From Pardosa pseudoannulata (lineage: Eukaryota > Arthropoda > Arachnida > Araneae > Lycosidae), in assembly GCA_032207245.1 (NCBI GenBank), contig CM063509.1, positions 105,305,521 through 105,369,520 on the forward strand: DNA of 64,000 nt. Direction: 5' to 3'. Numbering within the stretch: the first letter of the stretch is position 1; each line of letters opens with the position of its first letter. The notes under the pieces are model-generated. The model searched no databases. It saw nothing but the letters and a program-made list of their open reading frames with translations, and was not told the origin of the DNA. The translations under genes and the position numbers were made by a program. This document shows, piece by piece, positions 26,931 through 38,790 of this stretch.

Positions 26931-27785
26931 CTTACTTTCGGTTTTCAAATAATTTGAAATTTCCTACTTGCCATAAGGGTTTCCATTTTTTAAAAAATTT
27001 CATAAGGGATCATTAAATGTGAAAAAATAGATGCATTTAAACTATTATATGTCACTGGGGAATTTTTTTTTCTCTGTTGGAGGTCGGAGGATTACAGTTT
27101 AAGCACACTCAAGAAAAATGTTTCACAAAAGCCAGAAATGAAATCAATTAGATAAATAGCTGAAAACCGGGGGAGGAGAATGTTCTTCCACAATGAACAG
27201 TGAATGGACTTCGCTTGAAGATTCTTATAAATCATATTCTATTCAACAAAGCGCATTCTTTTGTAGAGTTGTAAGGCTTTTACGGCAGCAAGTTCTTTTT
27301 ATCTCCAATTAGAACAAGTAACCACTTTAAATCAAATAATTCACGTGGAAGATACAATGATATCACTTAGACCCTGAAAGGAAGTTCAATATTTTACTCC
27401 TCATCATACACTTCCTATTTTAAAATGAAAAGAAAGGATTTTTAAAAAGGGAACAACACAACAGAAGAGAGATCTGGTGGAAGGAGGGGGGGGGGAGAGC
27501 TAATAAACCGATTGCCATTCGAATCCACGACCGCTCTATTGTCTGCCAGTTTACGATGATTTGGGGGAAAAAGACCCCTTCGAGAGTCACGTGACCTTCT
27601 CATTCTGACACGCGGCATCCTCCGCTTTGTTGTTTAATTGGAGGCATATTGAATGACGCGGACTTGGGCTTGTGGGAAGTGAAATTACAAAAGGAACGGC
27701 GCTGTGGAAATGTGCTCCGTATGCAAGTTTTTTCCCCAATCTGCATCGCATTATATCCGTCACTCAACTGATTGCAGATGATATC
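26931..27785. other. Unique sequence with GC-elevated patch 27480-27780
   Basis: Near 27588 lies the perfect palindrome GTCACGTGAC, an E-box type bound by USF/TFE-class bHLH factors. A 77-codon plus frame (27672-27905) runs into satellite-associated sequence and is unrecognised. Possibly regulatory; inference. Confidence 0.35.
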
Positions 27786-30510
27786 GCCGTCTCCCCCACA
27801 ACACTTGTTTCAGCATACGACAAGTTGGAGACAGTTCTTTACCTCCGATCTGGCTGTAAGTCGATCGGATTAACAGAAACCGCCTATATTCCTAGCCTTT
27901 GTTGATACCGATAAACATTGAGATTGTGGTGGGGCTTTAAATAAAAAGCATTATTATTATTTTTTTTTGGGGGGGGAGGACATAAGGAATTTGGGCATTA
28001 TAGTTATCAAACATAGTTATCGTTTTCCATAACACTCTAATATTCTAATAATATAGTTATCTCTAATATTCTAAAAATATCTTATAATGTAAAAATATAT
28101 TTATTCTCATATATAATTATCGTTCCCTCCATAGCCCTCTAATATTCTTATAATATAGTTATCTTTAATATTCTAAAAATATCTAACATATAATCTAAAA
28201 ATATAATTATACTCATATATGGTTATCGTCCTCCCATAGTACTCTAATATTCTAAAATTGTAGTTATCTCTAATAGTCTAAAAATATCTAACATATAATC
28301 TAAAAATATAGTTATTCTCATATATAGTTATCGCCTCCATATAACTTTATTCTAAAAATATAGTTATCGCTAATATTCTAAAAAATATCTAACATATAAT
28401 TCAAAATAAGGTTTTTCTCATATATAGTTATCGCCTCCTCATAACACTCTATTCTAAAAATATAGTTCTATCTAATATTATAAAATATATCTAACATATA
28501 ATCTAAAAATATAGTTATCCTCATATATAGTTATCACTCCCTCCATAACACTCTATTCTACAAATGTAGTTATATCTAATATTCTAAAATATATCTAACA
28601 TATAATCTAAAAATATAGTTATCCTCATATATAATTATCGCCTCCCCCCATAATACTCTATTCTACAAATGTAGTTATCTCTAATATTCTAAAAAATATG
28701 TAACAAAATCTAAAAATATAGTTATTGTCATATATGATTATCGCCCCACATAACACTATTCTAAAAATATAGTTATCGCTAATATTCTAAAAAAATCTAA
28801 CATATAATTTAAAATATATTTATCCTCATATACAGTTATCACCCCTTACTTAACACTCTATTCTAAAAATATAGTTATCTCTAATATTCTAAAAAGTATC
28901 TAATATATAATCCAAAAATATAGTTATCTTCATACATAGTTATCGTCCCTCCATAGCTCTCTAATATTCTGAAAATATAGTTATCTCTAATATTCTGATA
29001 TATGTAGTTTTTAAATATATAGTTATCGTCTCCCCCATAACACTTGTTTCAGCATAGGACCAGTTGGAGACTATTCTTTACCTCTGATCTGGCTGTAAGT
29101 CGATCGGATTAACAGAAACCTCCTATATTCCTAGCCTTTGTTGATACGGATAAACATTGAGATTGTGGTGGGGCTTTAAATAAAAAGCATTTTTGGATAT
29201 ATTCTAAAAATATAGTTATCGCTAATATTCTAAAAAATATCTAACATATAATTTAAAATATATTTATCCTCATATACAGTTATCACCCCTCCCTTAACAC
29301 TCTATTCTAAAAATATAGTTATCTCTAATATTCTAAAAAGTATCTAACATATAATCCAAAATTATAGTTATCTTCATACATAGTTATCGTCTCTCCATAG
29401 CTCTCTAATATTCTGAAAATATAGTAATCTCTAATATTCTGATATATGTAGTTTTTAAATATATAGTTCTTCGTCTCCCCCATAACACTTGTTTCAGCAT
29501 ACAACAAGTTGGAGACAATTCTTTACCTCCGATCTGGCTGTAAGTCGATCGGATTAACAGAAACCGCCTATATTCCTAGCCTTTGTTGATACGGATAAGC
29601 ATTGAGATTGTGGTGTGGCTTTAAATAAAAAGCATTTTTGGGGGGTTTGGGGAGGACATAAGGAACTTGGGCACTATAGTTACCATATATAGTTATCTCT
29701 TTCCATAACACTCTAATATTCTAATAATATAGTTATCTTTAATATTCTAAAAATATCTAACATATAATCTAAAAATATAATTATACTCATATATGGTTAT
29801 CGTCCTCCCATAGTACTCTAATATTCTAAAATTGTAGTTATCTCTAATAGTCTAAAATATCTAACATATAATCTAAAAATATAGTTATCCTCATATATAG
29901 TTATCGCCTCCCCATAACTCTATTCTAAAAATATAGTTATCGCTAATATTCTAAAAAATATCTAACATATAATTTAAAATAGGGTTATCCTAATATATAG
30001 TTATCTCCCCCTCATTACACTCTATTCTAAAAATATAGTTATATCTAATATTCTAAAATATATCTAACATATAATCTAAAAATATAGTTATCCTCATATA
30101 TAGTTATCGCTCCCCCCATAATACTTTATTCTACAAATGTAGTTATCTGTAATATTCTAAAAAATATCTAACATAAAATCTAAAAATATAGTTATTGTCA
30201 TATATGATTATCGCCCCCCCCCTAACACTCTATTCTAAAAATATAGTTATCGCTAATATTCTAAAAAATATCTAACATATAATTTAAAGTATAGCTATCC
30301 TCATATACAGTTATCACCCCTCCCTTAACACTCTATTCTAAAAATATAGTTATCTCTAATATTCTAAAAATATCTAACATATAATCTAAAAATATAGTTA
30401 TCCTCATATATAGTTATCACCCTCCATAACACTCTATTCTAAAAATATAGTTATCTCTAATATTCTAAAAAATATCTAACGTATAATAGTTATCCTCATA
30501 AATAGTTATC
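27786..30510. repeat. ~103-bp satellite in higher-order blocks
   Basis: About 20 monomers of the type TCTATTCTAAAAATATAG...TAGTTATCGCC..CCCATAAC. Each monomer contains the word TCTAAAAATATAGTTATC twice, so it is itself a dimer-like derivative. A non-satellite 160-bp module (CAACACTTGTTTCAGCATA... GGGGCTTTAAATAAAAAGCA) occurs at 27788, 29033 and 29480 and marks block starts: 27788-29032, 29033-29479, 29480-30510. The order of monomer variants after module 1 is repeated after module 3. The middle block repeats about 28740-29030. Confidence 0.93.
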
Positions 30511-30904
30511 GTCCTTCTACAGCTTAATCCTTTTCCCAAAATCTAAAAGACTGTTTTGTGGAAAGAAAATGGTGTGCTTGTACCATCTGCCTAGCTGTGA
30601 ATGAACATGGACACTCGTGTTTCTAGAAAAAGACCGCTTTGGACATAAGTCTTGCCCGACTGGCCGAAGATATAAAGCTTTCTTTACCCCCACCCCAAAG
30701 TCTTGTGGTTAGTCGTCACAAGATACGAGGTTCACTCCTTTTCCGTAATTTATTTCATATTGTCTTTCTGCTTGGGGCACTCCAAGGGGAATTTTTGGAG
30801 ACAGAAGTCTAAGTTTTGGTGCACAGCTGAATGAAAACAAATTTAAACGAATAAAAGTCGAAAGATTTCAGTGTTTTATTGATATACAACTATAATGATA
30901 GATT
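30511..30904. other. Unique sequence downstream of the satellite
   Basis: Moderately GC. No supported frame or repeat copy. Confidence 0.4.
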
Positions 30905-30928
30905 TCATGGAAAAAAATGTTTTATACT

Positions 30929-31090
30929 TACAGTATGTCCCCAGGGACACTTCTCTTTTAAGAGTGTAAGGGCGTCACGAACCCGGGGTGCCTGAGTGAT
31001 CTTTCCCTCTACGTCTTCCCTGGTAGACCAGAACTTGCCTCTGTAGTGCTTGTTCCTTACTAGGGCTGACCACGTTAAACTTCGAACCAT
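30929..31090 (-). CDS. Candidate first coding exon of an unidentified host gene
   Basis: From ATG at 31090 the minus frame reads MVRSLTWSALVRNKHYRGK, then a charged stretch and ALTLLKEKCPWGHT. It then meets a near-perfect splice donor, GTAAGTAT, at 30928-30921. Sequence 31091-31160 upstream is GC-richer and could be 5'UTR. The exon would encode about 54 residues. Composition is unlike the TE frames nearby and there is no second copy in the window. The next exon would lie beyond or before the satellite at lower coordinates; I could not find it. I do not recognise the protein, so gene status is a prediction. Confidence 0.4.
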
Positions 31091-31160
31091 GACGGACCTC
31101 TTGTAGGTCTGCTGCAGCTCTATAGCTGTCGTGGTTGTCGTTGTGGTGACTGGTTATTCA

Positions 31161-31699
31161 GTTCGTCTGCTGCTTGCTGTATGGGCACGCATACCCTGGC
31201 TCAGCGTAAGATTTCTGTTACACTTATAGTATTGAAAAATAAGGGAAGGAAATATAAAGAAAAATCTAATAGCAATCACCGATTTTTTTCTTTTGTATGG
31301 AAAATGAAGATATTTATTTTGATACAATTTTGGCACAGATGTAAATAATTTATAATTTACATGAAATCAAGTAATCGCTGGGAAGCAAATACTTACATTG
31401 ATTTTAAGTTGGATATTGAAGAATTTTGAAAGAAATAATTTATCGGATGTGTAAACGGGCTTCTCATGAGGAATTACCCTTTTATTCACCAATACATATG
31501 ACAAAACAATTTAAACGTACATACATTTCTTGCAAATAATAAATGAACAACATACACTCACAAGACAAAATGCATAAAATCACAAAATACAAGAGGGAAC
31601 GTTACATAATGCTTTGTGTAGAAGTAGTAAAACTCGTTATCTTTAGCGAATAAGATATTTTGATCAAAGAAGCTTTGATAGCAGCCAGTTTGAAGCAAA
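31161..31699. other. AT-rich stretch upstream of the candidate exon
   Basis: Nothing supported apart from the possible promoter close to 31160. Confidence 0.4.
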
Positions 31700-31799
31700 T
31701 AAGTGATGACAAGCATTCAGTTGTGTTGTTGTTTCTGATGCCACTTGGTCAAACCAAGCATGATTGAGCCCTACAGTACTCATATTATGGCAAAAGGGT

Positions 31800-31960
31800 G
31801 CACTTTTCGTTTTAACGAGCACCTCTATGGTGAAAGTACGACTTTCGCTCAAGTGGGTGTTCGTAATTTTAGAAGCAGAAGACCCTTAGGCTTGGCCTCC
31901 CACCACCAGATGTATTAATTGAGAACTTGGAGGGCATTGTGCCCTCGGACATATTTTATA
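31800..31960 (+). repeat. Copy of coding-like dispersed repeat family P
   Basis: TTTCGCTCAAGTGGGTGTTC and the following AGAAGCAG match, on the same sense, the complements of 49330-49640 and 58447-58690. A broken frame here resembles FAQ.GVRN, then PPPDVLIENLEGIV. Function unknown. Confidence 0.55.
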
Positions 31961-32182
31961 TGCACACAGAACATATTTTACGTGCTTAGAGTCACCTTTA
32001 TCCCCTTGAGGACCAGCACTTAAATGCTATACGAGTTGACCATTGTGAATTTATATTATATAGGAGATAGGCTCATTCATATTTTATTAAATAATACGGA
32101 ACTATAGAGAAAAGTATGTGACATTTTTTTGAAAAAACATTTTTATCTAGGAGTAAATGAACTCGTGTGCTGGATGGAGAAT
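31961..32182. other. Unique sequence with a TTAA-family-like end word
   Basis: TTATCCCCTTGAGGACCAGC at 32008 resembles the starts of the TTAA elements but has no visible partner end. Confidence 0.3.
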
Positions 32183-32391
32183 TTAACATACTGCATGTGG
32201 TAAACGTACGTGTACTTTTTTCGTAGACTGTCACTGGATTGCGGGTCACTTAAAAGTACGTATTTAGTAGATTTTTAGTATTGCTAGAGAGCGGGTGACG
32301 TATAAATACGATGTACGATTGTATTGTGTTTGTGTTGCTAGGCAAAGATTTGCATTGTTCCTTTCCAAAAATTTAGTTTGTCAAGCTACTA

Positions 32392-33334
32392 CAGTGGACT
32401 CCTCTTAATGTGATTCGTTTGGGACATCGTGATTTTGATAACAATAACCGATATGCAAAATTAGATAAATTTACCCCCTTTAATTCACACTAAATAAATT
32501 TCAAAACAAAATGAAAAAACACACCTTATATTATCCTTTAAAATATAAGAATTGTATGCATAATTAAAAAAAATGATCAACTGTGGACTGTCTACAATTT
32601 TTTCTAAGAACTCATTGTTAAATTGTTCGTAATCATAATCAACCTCTCATAACGATTTAAAATTTCGATCTTTTGTTTTAATGTTAAATCATTTCGCTTT
32701 CTGGCTTCCATATCGACAAACTGCATGTAAGAGAGTAAGGCATAAAATGTGAATACGCTCCTTCTCAGTTCCGATAATAATGTGTTCCCTTCTGCTTATC
32801 TAACAACCACTGACGACCAGTAGGGTGTGCCTGAAAAATTCCAGGAACGTGTAATACCGCACTCCTTTGTTCATTCCCTATTTCCTAGTTGTAAGAGAGA
32901 TTATTTTTCAAAAATTCCAACAACAGCGAGCCGAATGCTGGCTGATTGGTTAGGCGCTGATCGTCGGTACCGAAGTTCGTGGGTTCGAATCCCGCTATGG
33001 CATGGATGTTCGTAGCCGTTCGGTATCGGCTTTAAGCAGTAGGTCCCGGTCTCATTAGCCCTCGTGTGCAAAACAGTAGACCGTAGCGCTCCAAACCAAA
33101 CCAAATCCAACAACAGCGAAGGAAAAGAAAGGATGGGTTCCTTCTGAATACATTGTGAATATTCCTTTGCCAGTGAAAATAAGGTTCGAAAACTGAAAAC
33201 ATTAACCGATGTAATGATCCCATAAAACGATAATTTAAACATACAAGTGAATAGATAGAGTCAGGACCAAGTGATTTCGATAACTTTAAGTGATTGATAA
33301 CATTAACCGCGATCCCATTAAGCGGAGTCCACTG
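32392..33334 (-). mobile_element. Tigger MITE, minus copy, with a SINE inside
   Basis: Ends CAGTGGACTCCTCTTAATG and the complement of CAGTGGACTCCGCTTAATG; TA on the left, TG on the right. Contains the complement of the residual MEARKRND-type start (32640-32711). The SINE occupies 32930-33105. Confidence 0.92.
32930..33105 (+). mobile_element. tRNA-derived SINE with 14-bp target duplication
   Basis: Flanked by TCCAACAACAGCGA at 32916-32929 and 33106-33119. tRNA-like head: A-box region TGGCTGATTGGTTAGG and B-box GGTTCGAATCC. Then a tRNA-unrelated body (CATGGATGTTCGTAGCCGTT), ending in an AACC/AAACC tail. The parent tRNA cannot be fixed by eye. Confidence 0.95.
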
Positions 33335-33487
33335 TGTATTTCTTCTGTCGAGTTACTAACTCCAGAACGTAAGAATCGTGTTTAGTAAATTTGAAGTTTG
33401 ATTACAAGCTTGATAAAATGAGCCATTGTCAAACGATCGCTGTCCTTGTAAGTCCTCGACGAAATAGACCAGTATGCAATGTGTTAA

Positions 33488-34412
33488 TTTGTAAAGGAAA
33501 AATTAATTTATTATAAGGCTTTTACAAGGATAATTCATTCGAAAAATGTGCAATTTCCTTTCTTTTACTATTTTTAAAATGGATATTGAACAACAAACTT
33601 CTTTTGCCCTATTTTTAAAGTTAATATAATAGATTGGCTAATAACATAAACATAAAATTGAAATATGAAGTGTTCTGCACTAATTTTATTTATTTTTTTT
33701 CCCTTAAAGCGATAATTCTTATTTAACTGTCTTTCATAACCAAAATATTCACCTCTTTACAACTATAAGCCGAGAAAGATTAATAAAAGGCTTTCCTTTT
33801 AATTATACAAATTTCACAAACATTTCCAAACCGTCATTAAAAATTTGAAACGTGATATTTTAGTCCCCGGTGAACATGGCGTCGCTATGTTATTTGCAAA
33901 CTTCTCGCGGAAAGTCGAAATAAATTAAAAACAAATATCCCCTGTGGTTTCAGAAAATTAAATTCCGTTTCAAGTTACCCCGAGATTAATTTTTCGGAGT
34001 TTTCGCTTTGACGCGGAAAATTTTTGCCGAAGAAATGTCGTAAAAATAATCTTCTTTGTCATACGAGAAATAAAATACAGAGAATTTTTCAATGTTTACA
34101 GTAAAAACGAGATCTCGAATCGATTTCTATTCCCCAAAATCAACGTTTTCTGAGTGATCGGTAGGGTTGCAATGTCGGACCAAGGCGAGGGTTTTGGCTG
34201 GAAAGGAGAAACGAGATTTTGTTTTTCAACCAACTAGAATTGGATTTAAAAAGCTTTGCTTTGTTCGATGGTTTGAATCAGTTTGACTTTGTCACAATGG
34301 CAGTCTGATAATAAAGAAACAAAGTAAAATTTCACTGAGGGTTATAACTGAACAAAAATTTAATGCGTATCACAATAGATTTAATCATTTTTTGTTTAAT
34401 TTCTATGATATA
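33488..34412. other. AT-rich stretch, nothing recognised
   Basis: No repeat copy. Slightly GC-richer at 33860-34200 without motif support. Confidence 0.4.
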
Positions 34413-35551
34413 CTAGCAAATGTGCCCGTGCTTTGCTACGGTGAGCTTAATATATTACTTTTAAACAAAGATTTTTTTTCGTGCATAACTCTCTAAATTC
34501 GTCACAGTTCAGTTCGAGTAATTGGCATGTTTATATATTTCTATCATAAGCGTATTATAACATTATTCAGTTTTTATAATCGAATTTGTCGTATATTAAA
34601 TTTGCTCAAACTTTTTTTATTGTAAAATATAAGCTTAACCCTAAATTGCATTACTGTATTACTACTGTACGTTGATTAGCAAAGTTAACAGATCTTGCCA
34701 TATTACGTGATAGAATAGGAAGCACAGGTTTTGACAGCAACAGTGCTAATTTTGTTGGTAGTAATAAATGTTTTCCAAAATTAAGGAAATTTATGACAAA
34801 CCACATAGTTTTGTATGAAACAGAAACACACATTCATATCGACAACCATATGAATATGAAGATAACTATATAAAATGATAGGTTTTATTTGGCCATGAGA
34901 GTCACTGAAATTTGTACTTTTTGTACTTAGAATATTGTTGATATGCATTTCATTGTAACATAAAAATGAACCAAGAATTAAATTTAAAATTAGTTCTCAT
35001 ATAAAAATGCTATAATTTGCGTCACATAGAAATGAAAGTGAATCACTTTATATCTCAAATTTCAGTTCAAATCGAATAGATACTAAGCAGACGATTTTAA
35101 ATAATATAAAATAAGAAATGAATAAATGAAATATTTAAATGAATGACGTCATAATGATAGAAAAATATCATTTTCGCCTATTTATTATGTGATGAATTGA
35201 ACATTTTAATCTCCTGCTTTTAACCGTGGAAAACTGCGTTTAAAACAATTACTTGGGATGACGTCACATTGCTAGAAACATTGCTTCTTTCCCTTAGATA
35301 TGATGCGATAAATTAAAAACTTAATCGTTTGCGTTTAACCGGGGAAAATAATGCTTGGAATAATGACATGAAATGCTCGAAAAAGGGGGAAGGAATGAAT
35401 TTCGAACGTTGAAAATTTACAAAAACCTTCCCAGGGATATACCTAAACATTTCCCAAATTTTCACGGCGATTGGATGGATAGTTTTTGAGTCTATTGAGT
35501 ACAGACAGACAGACAGACAGACACACACAAATTCATTTTTATATATATAGA
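34413..35551 (-). mobile_element. Helitron-like element, family H2 (1139 bp)
   Basis: On the minus strand it starts TCTATATATATAAAAATGAA after an A, passes a (GTCT)n stretch, and ends with a hairpin (CCGT..GC/GC..ACGG) and CTAG before T. TC start, hairpin near CTRR end, A|T insertion and no target duplication are Helitron characters. Interior words (ATTTTCCCCGGTTAAA, TGACGTCATTC) are shared with family H1. No Rep/helicase gene, so non-autonomous. The 71-codon minus frame is incidental. Confidence 0.85.
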
Positions 35552-35604
35552 TTTATCACTAGTTGGAATATTCCATCAGGGTACTCCTGATTATCACGTT
35601 ACTT

Positions 35605-35685
35605 GGTTTGTTGATTGGTTGGCTAGAAGAGTTACGGTCAATTATTTTGCTACACGAGGGCTTATACGATATTACTTGAAGCAGT
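35605..35685 (-). mobile_element. Decayed SINE 3' fragment
   Basis: ACGGTCAATTATTTTGCTAC and ACGAGGGCTTATACG match the complement of the SINE body with several changes. Confidence 0.55.
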
Positions 35686-35767
35686 GGTATACAAGGGTGA
35701 GGTTTGGGGGTTCAAACATCTTTCATGAAATGTTGACAGAAAAAAATGCACATTTTAAAATTTTTAA

Positions 35768-36233
35768 CACATTGTGTGCGGGTACATTTCACAGGGGAAT
35801 TGTGCTTTTTGAGCTTAAATTTAGTTATCTAGTTCAATCTCAATAGATAGAAAATTATTTCATTTTTTAAACAACTTTTCGTATTTTATATTGAACTATA
35901 TAAACAAATATATAAATAACAACCATAAGATTTTTGTAAACAAAAAATATATTTTTTAGTGGATAAATTTATAATAGTATCGTAAATATGAAAATTCTAA
36001 TAGAAATAGTAGTATATAGTTTTAATATTTTCGAATTATGTTATATATAAACATTTTTAGATTATAAAAAAATGAATAGAGCAATCTTAAAACTAATAAT
36101 GTTTTACAGTGTGGTAACGTTCAAAGCATTTTCCTCTATGAAGAGGTACGCGAAAAACCCGTACTAGTACGTGACCTGCGGTCAAGTATCAATCGTCAGA
36201 AAACGTACTAGTACGTGTCCCGCATACAGTGTG
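35768..36233 (+). mobile_element. piggyBac-like TTAA element family B (466 bp)
   Basis: TTAA at 35764-35767 and 36234-36237. Ends CACATTGTGTGCGGG and the complement of CACACTGTATGCGGG. Two copies of the palindrome CGTACTAGTACG lie near the right end (about 36163 and 36205). The interior matches 63280-63390 (TTAAATTTC-type, AAAATTA.TTCATTTTTTAA). No coding capacity. Confidence 0.88.
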
Positions 36234-36344
36234 TTAACATAAGCAAAACCTCTCGGCTAACAAATTTGTATTGCTCCTATACTCTTATTATATATTTCTC
36301 AAATTTATTATATAATACGCTCTGGTATTGTGATATAATTTAAA

Positions 36345-36857
36345 CCCTTGCTTTATGAATCGAGCGACGATTGTGTGTGCCACTTTCGATGAAAGCGTCG
36401 TGACCAGAAGCAGTTTCATCACGGGCTAAATTGTGAGCAAACCAGTGATAATAGTACTGCATTTACGATTTAATAAAACCCCAAAATTTGATAATTATAT
36501 TTCATTTCATTTTATTAAAAATAATTATTAATGTTTTTATTTCACATTATATTATTTCTATGTTTTTGATTATATAACAAGAGTAAAAATTTTCAGTCGT
36601 TTAAATATTTTCTATGTAGAAAATATTGCGTAAATAACCTATAAGTGAATAATGTAAAATAATAGTCAAACTTTTGTAAGGGGTATTGTTCTATTACTGA
36701 TACGAGCTTTTCACTTTTGGCCAGAAAGAATCATCATGTGTCTGAAAAGAGATTTTGATTTTTGGCCAGATAGAATCATCACGCGTGTGATATGAGGTTC
36801 TCATTTTAGGCACAGAAGTACAATCACGTCTCCCATATGTTGTTTTAAGGCAAAGGG
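36345..36857. mobile_element. piggyBac-like TTAA element with subterminal repeats
   Basis: TTAA at 36340-36343 (with one extra A before CCC) and 36858-36861. Ends CCCTTGCTTTATG and the complement of CCCTTTGCCTTAA. Three ~47-bp direct repeats (CTTTTGGCCAGAAAGAATCA type) fill the right end at 36695-36840. Confidence 0.7.
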
Positions 36858-36927
36858 TTAAAAAATGGCTGATGTGTTGGATACAAAAATTATCCGTCTG
36901 TGCCGTTTTGTTCTACCTCCCTCTCCC

Positions 36928-37102
36928 AAACGATGCTCTAATGGGTAGAACGCTGTTCTTCGTTTCCGGAGTCTGTGGGTTCTAATCTCACTGCAGGCAT
37001 GGATGTTCGTAACTATTCGAAATCTGCTTAAGAAATAGATCGCGGTGTCGTCAGCTCTCGTGTTACAAAAACCAGTACATCGTAGCACTTCAAATCAAAA
37101 CA
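36928..37102 (+). mobile_element. Diverged SINE copy
   Basis: AACGATGCTCTAATGGGTAG through GGTTCTAATCTCACTGCAGG and CATGGATGTTCGTAACTATT to a CAAATCAAAAC tail. It aligns to the SINE along its full length with many changes. B-box is damaged. Confidence 0.75.
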
Positions 37103-37169
37103 ATCTAAATCCCCAACCATAAGATGTGTGTGTACGACACTGGCTAGAAGTTTTCCAGAAGTGTTTTTC

Positions 37170-37430
37170 AAACCCACCTGATTTTCAAAGTAATTTTACA
37201 GCCAAAAATTTCTATTAAAAGTCCGAATAAAAGAAAATCCGAAGGTGGTGAATGCAAACTATGATGTGGCTGTTGAAGGACTTTTATTTTCCTTCTGTCT
37301 AATGACGTTTTGGTTTGTTTCAAAGTATGGGGTCCACCCTTAAATTTTTGACAGCAGACGTTAACTTTCTTTCGGCTTACAGCTCTTGGAGCATAAATGC
37401 TTAGCAATTTGAGAGGAATTTCACTCTGAT
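37170..37430 (-). pseudogene. Mariner-type transposase C-terminal scrap
   Basis: A minus frame contains HHSLHSPPSDFLLFG, a decayed version of the HPPYSPDL.PSDF.LF block that carries the third catalytic Asp in mariner transposases. The rest is rearranged. No ends visible. Confidence 0.5.
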
Positions 37431-37725
37431 TAACTCTTTCGGCTTGTAAAAATTTGTTATCTCAAATTTTGCATATTTTGCTATTAGAGACACGTCATGT
37501 TTCGTTGATTTCCGGAAGTTCAATTGCGATTGAACATACATTCATTTTAACTCTATACTCTTAATCGTATGGGATGATGTAATTCGCATCAATATTGCAT
37601 ATTATAGACTTCTATTATTATTATCATACTAACATATTTTAGGATTGTGGGTATTTTAGGTTTTTATCAAAAAATGTTTTATACTGTTAAACTTTGTAAA
37701 TCCAAAGTATAATCCAAAACATTTA

Positions 37726-37868
37726 GATCCGGTCTCACCAAAGTCGTTTAACGCCTAACCGCGATTAATCTCTGTTTAAACGGAAATTGTGTCTTACTAA
37801 TGGTTGGCTCCATGGGTTAATCGTGGTTAGCCGTTAAACGATTTTGGTGCATTTGGTGAGACCGACTC
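37726..37868. mobile_element. PIF/Harbinger-like MITE (143 bp), TTA target duplication
   Basis: Ends GATCCGGTCTCACCAAA and the complement of GAGTCGGTCTCACCAAA, with inverted homology over ~45 bp (CGTTTAACG.CTAACC.CGATTAA). TTA at 37723-37725 and 37869-37871. The duplicated locus at 38455-38475 lacks it and shows the empty site. Confidence 0.85.
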
Positions 37869-38004
37869 TTAGAATTATCCTCTCTAGCAACACAAGTAAG
37901 ACATAGAGAGATTCTATTTGTGCCTTGCTGAACTGGGTATAATGGGAGGGCTATGTCAGTATCGGTCTCTTCAGTATCAAAGTTAGTGGTTTCTTTCAAA
38001 ATTC

Positions 38005-38092
38005 GAGCATGGATGTTTGTAGAAATTCAGTAGGTCGGTCTGATTAGTCCTCGTTTGCAAATAGTAGCTAGTCTCAAAACCAAAACCTATTT
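38005..38092 (+). mobile_element. SINE 3' fragment
   Basis: GCATGGATGTTTGTAG, GGTCGGTCTGATTAGTCCTC and a CAAAACCAAAACC tail match the SINE body; internal deletion after the first block. Confidence 0.65.
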
Positions 38093-38611
38093 GTGTCTTA
38101 CTTGCGTTGATTTTGCATTTGTTGCTATTTTGGTCACATATGTTTTGCATTTTTATATATTCCCTCTCTTTCTCTCCTTAGCAGACACACCGAGCCAGTA
38201 TTTAAGTTTAGACAAAGCGAGTCTTTTGGATGGAAATTTGATGGTTTAGTTTTATATACGTATCTATGTTTTCACCTAATCTGTAAAGGAGAAAATTATC
38301 TTAAACTACAATAGGATTTAAAAGGCTTTGTTTTATTAGATAAATTTAATCATTTGATTTATACTATTTTATTTTGGGGTTTATAAGTGATTTCCTTTAA
38401 AAATATTTTATATGGTTAAACTTGATAAATTTTAAATTTAAGGATAATGTAAAACATTTAGAATTAGCCTATTCTTCTCTACAAAAATTAACGTAAGAAA
38501 GATACAAATAAATTTTCTATTTTATTACGTGATTTTGTATTATTACTATGTTCTGGCCCAAATGTTTTATTCTCTTATATATTTTCTTCAACTTCCTCTC
38601 TCTTTAGAATG

Positions 38612-38790
38612 AACGATGGAAATGAGTAAGGCACTGCTCTTCGGTTACCAGAGTTCGTGGGTTCGAATCTCACTGATGTCATTGATCATGCATAGTCGTT
38701 CGAAATCGGCTTTAAGCAGTAGGTCCCGGCATCATTACTCCTTGCATTAGAAACAAAATATCATAGTGCCTCAAACCAAATTAATCCCCC
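38612..38790 (+). mobile_element. Diverged full-length SINE copy
   Basis: GAACGATGGAAATGAGTAAG, GTGGGTTCGAATCTCAC, TCGGCTTTAAGCAGTAGG and a CAAACCAAATT tail. Confidence 0.85.

Larger units (their letters stand above)
32187..33483 (-). mobile_element. piggyBac-like TTAA element family B, split by a Tigger MITE
   Basis: TTAA at 32183-32186 and 33484-33487 bound CATACTGCATGTGG and the complement of CACATTGCATACTG, the same end type as 35768-36233. Next to the left end is the family's repeated GTACG/CGGGTCAC palindromic segment (32190-32260) in reverse orientation. The Tigger MITE accounts for 32392-33334, leaving about 354 bp of element. Confidence 0.7.
37570..38610. repeat. Old tandem segmental duplication
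   Basis: Segments around 37665-37725 plus 37869-37910 and 38095-38190 match 38395-38500 and 38525-38610 in the same order (AAACATTTAGAATTA; GATTTTG.ATT.TTG; a pyrimidine run ending TTAG). Unit A carries a Harbinger MITE absent from unit B. Confidence 0.65.

Noticed and set aside
35313..35528. 71-codon minus frame MCVCLSVCLYS
   Set aside because: It sits at the 5' end of a non-autonomous Helitron and derives from the GTCT repeat.
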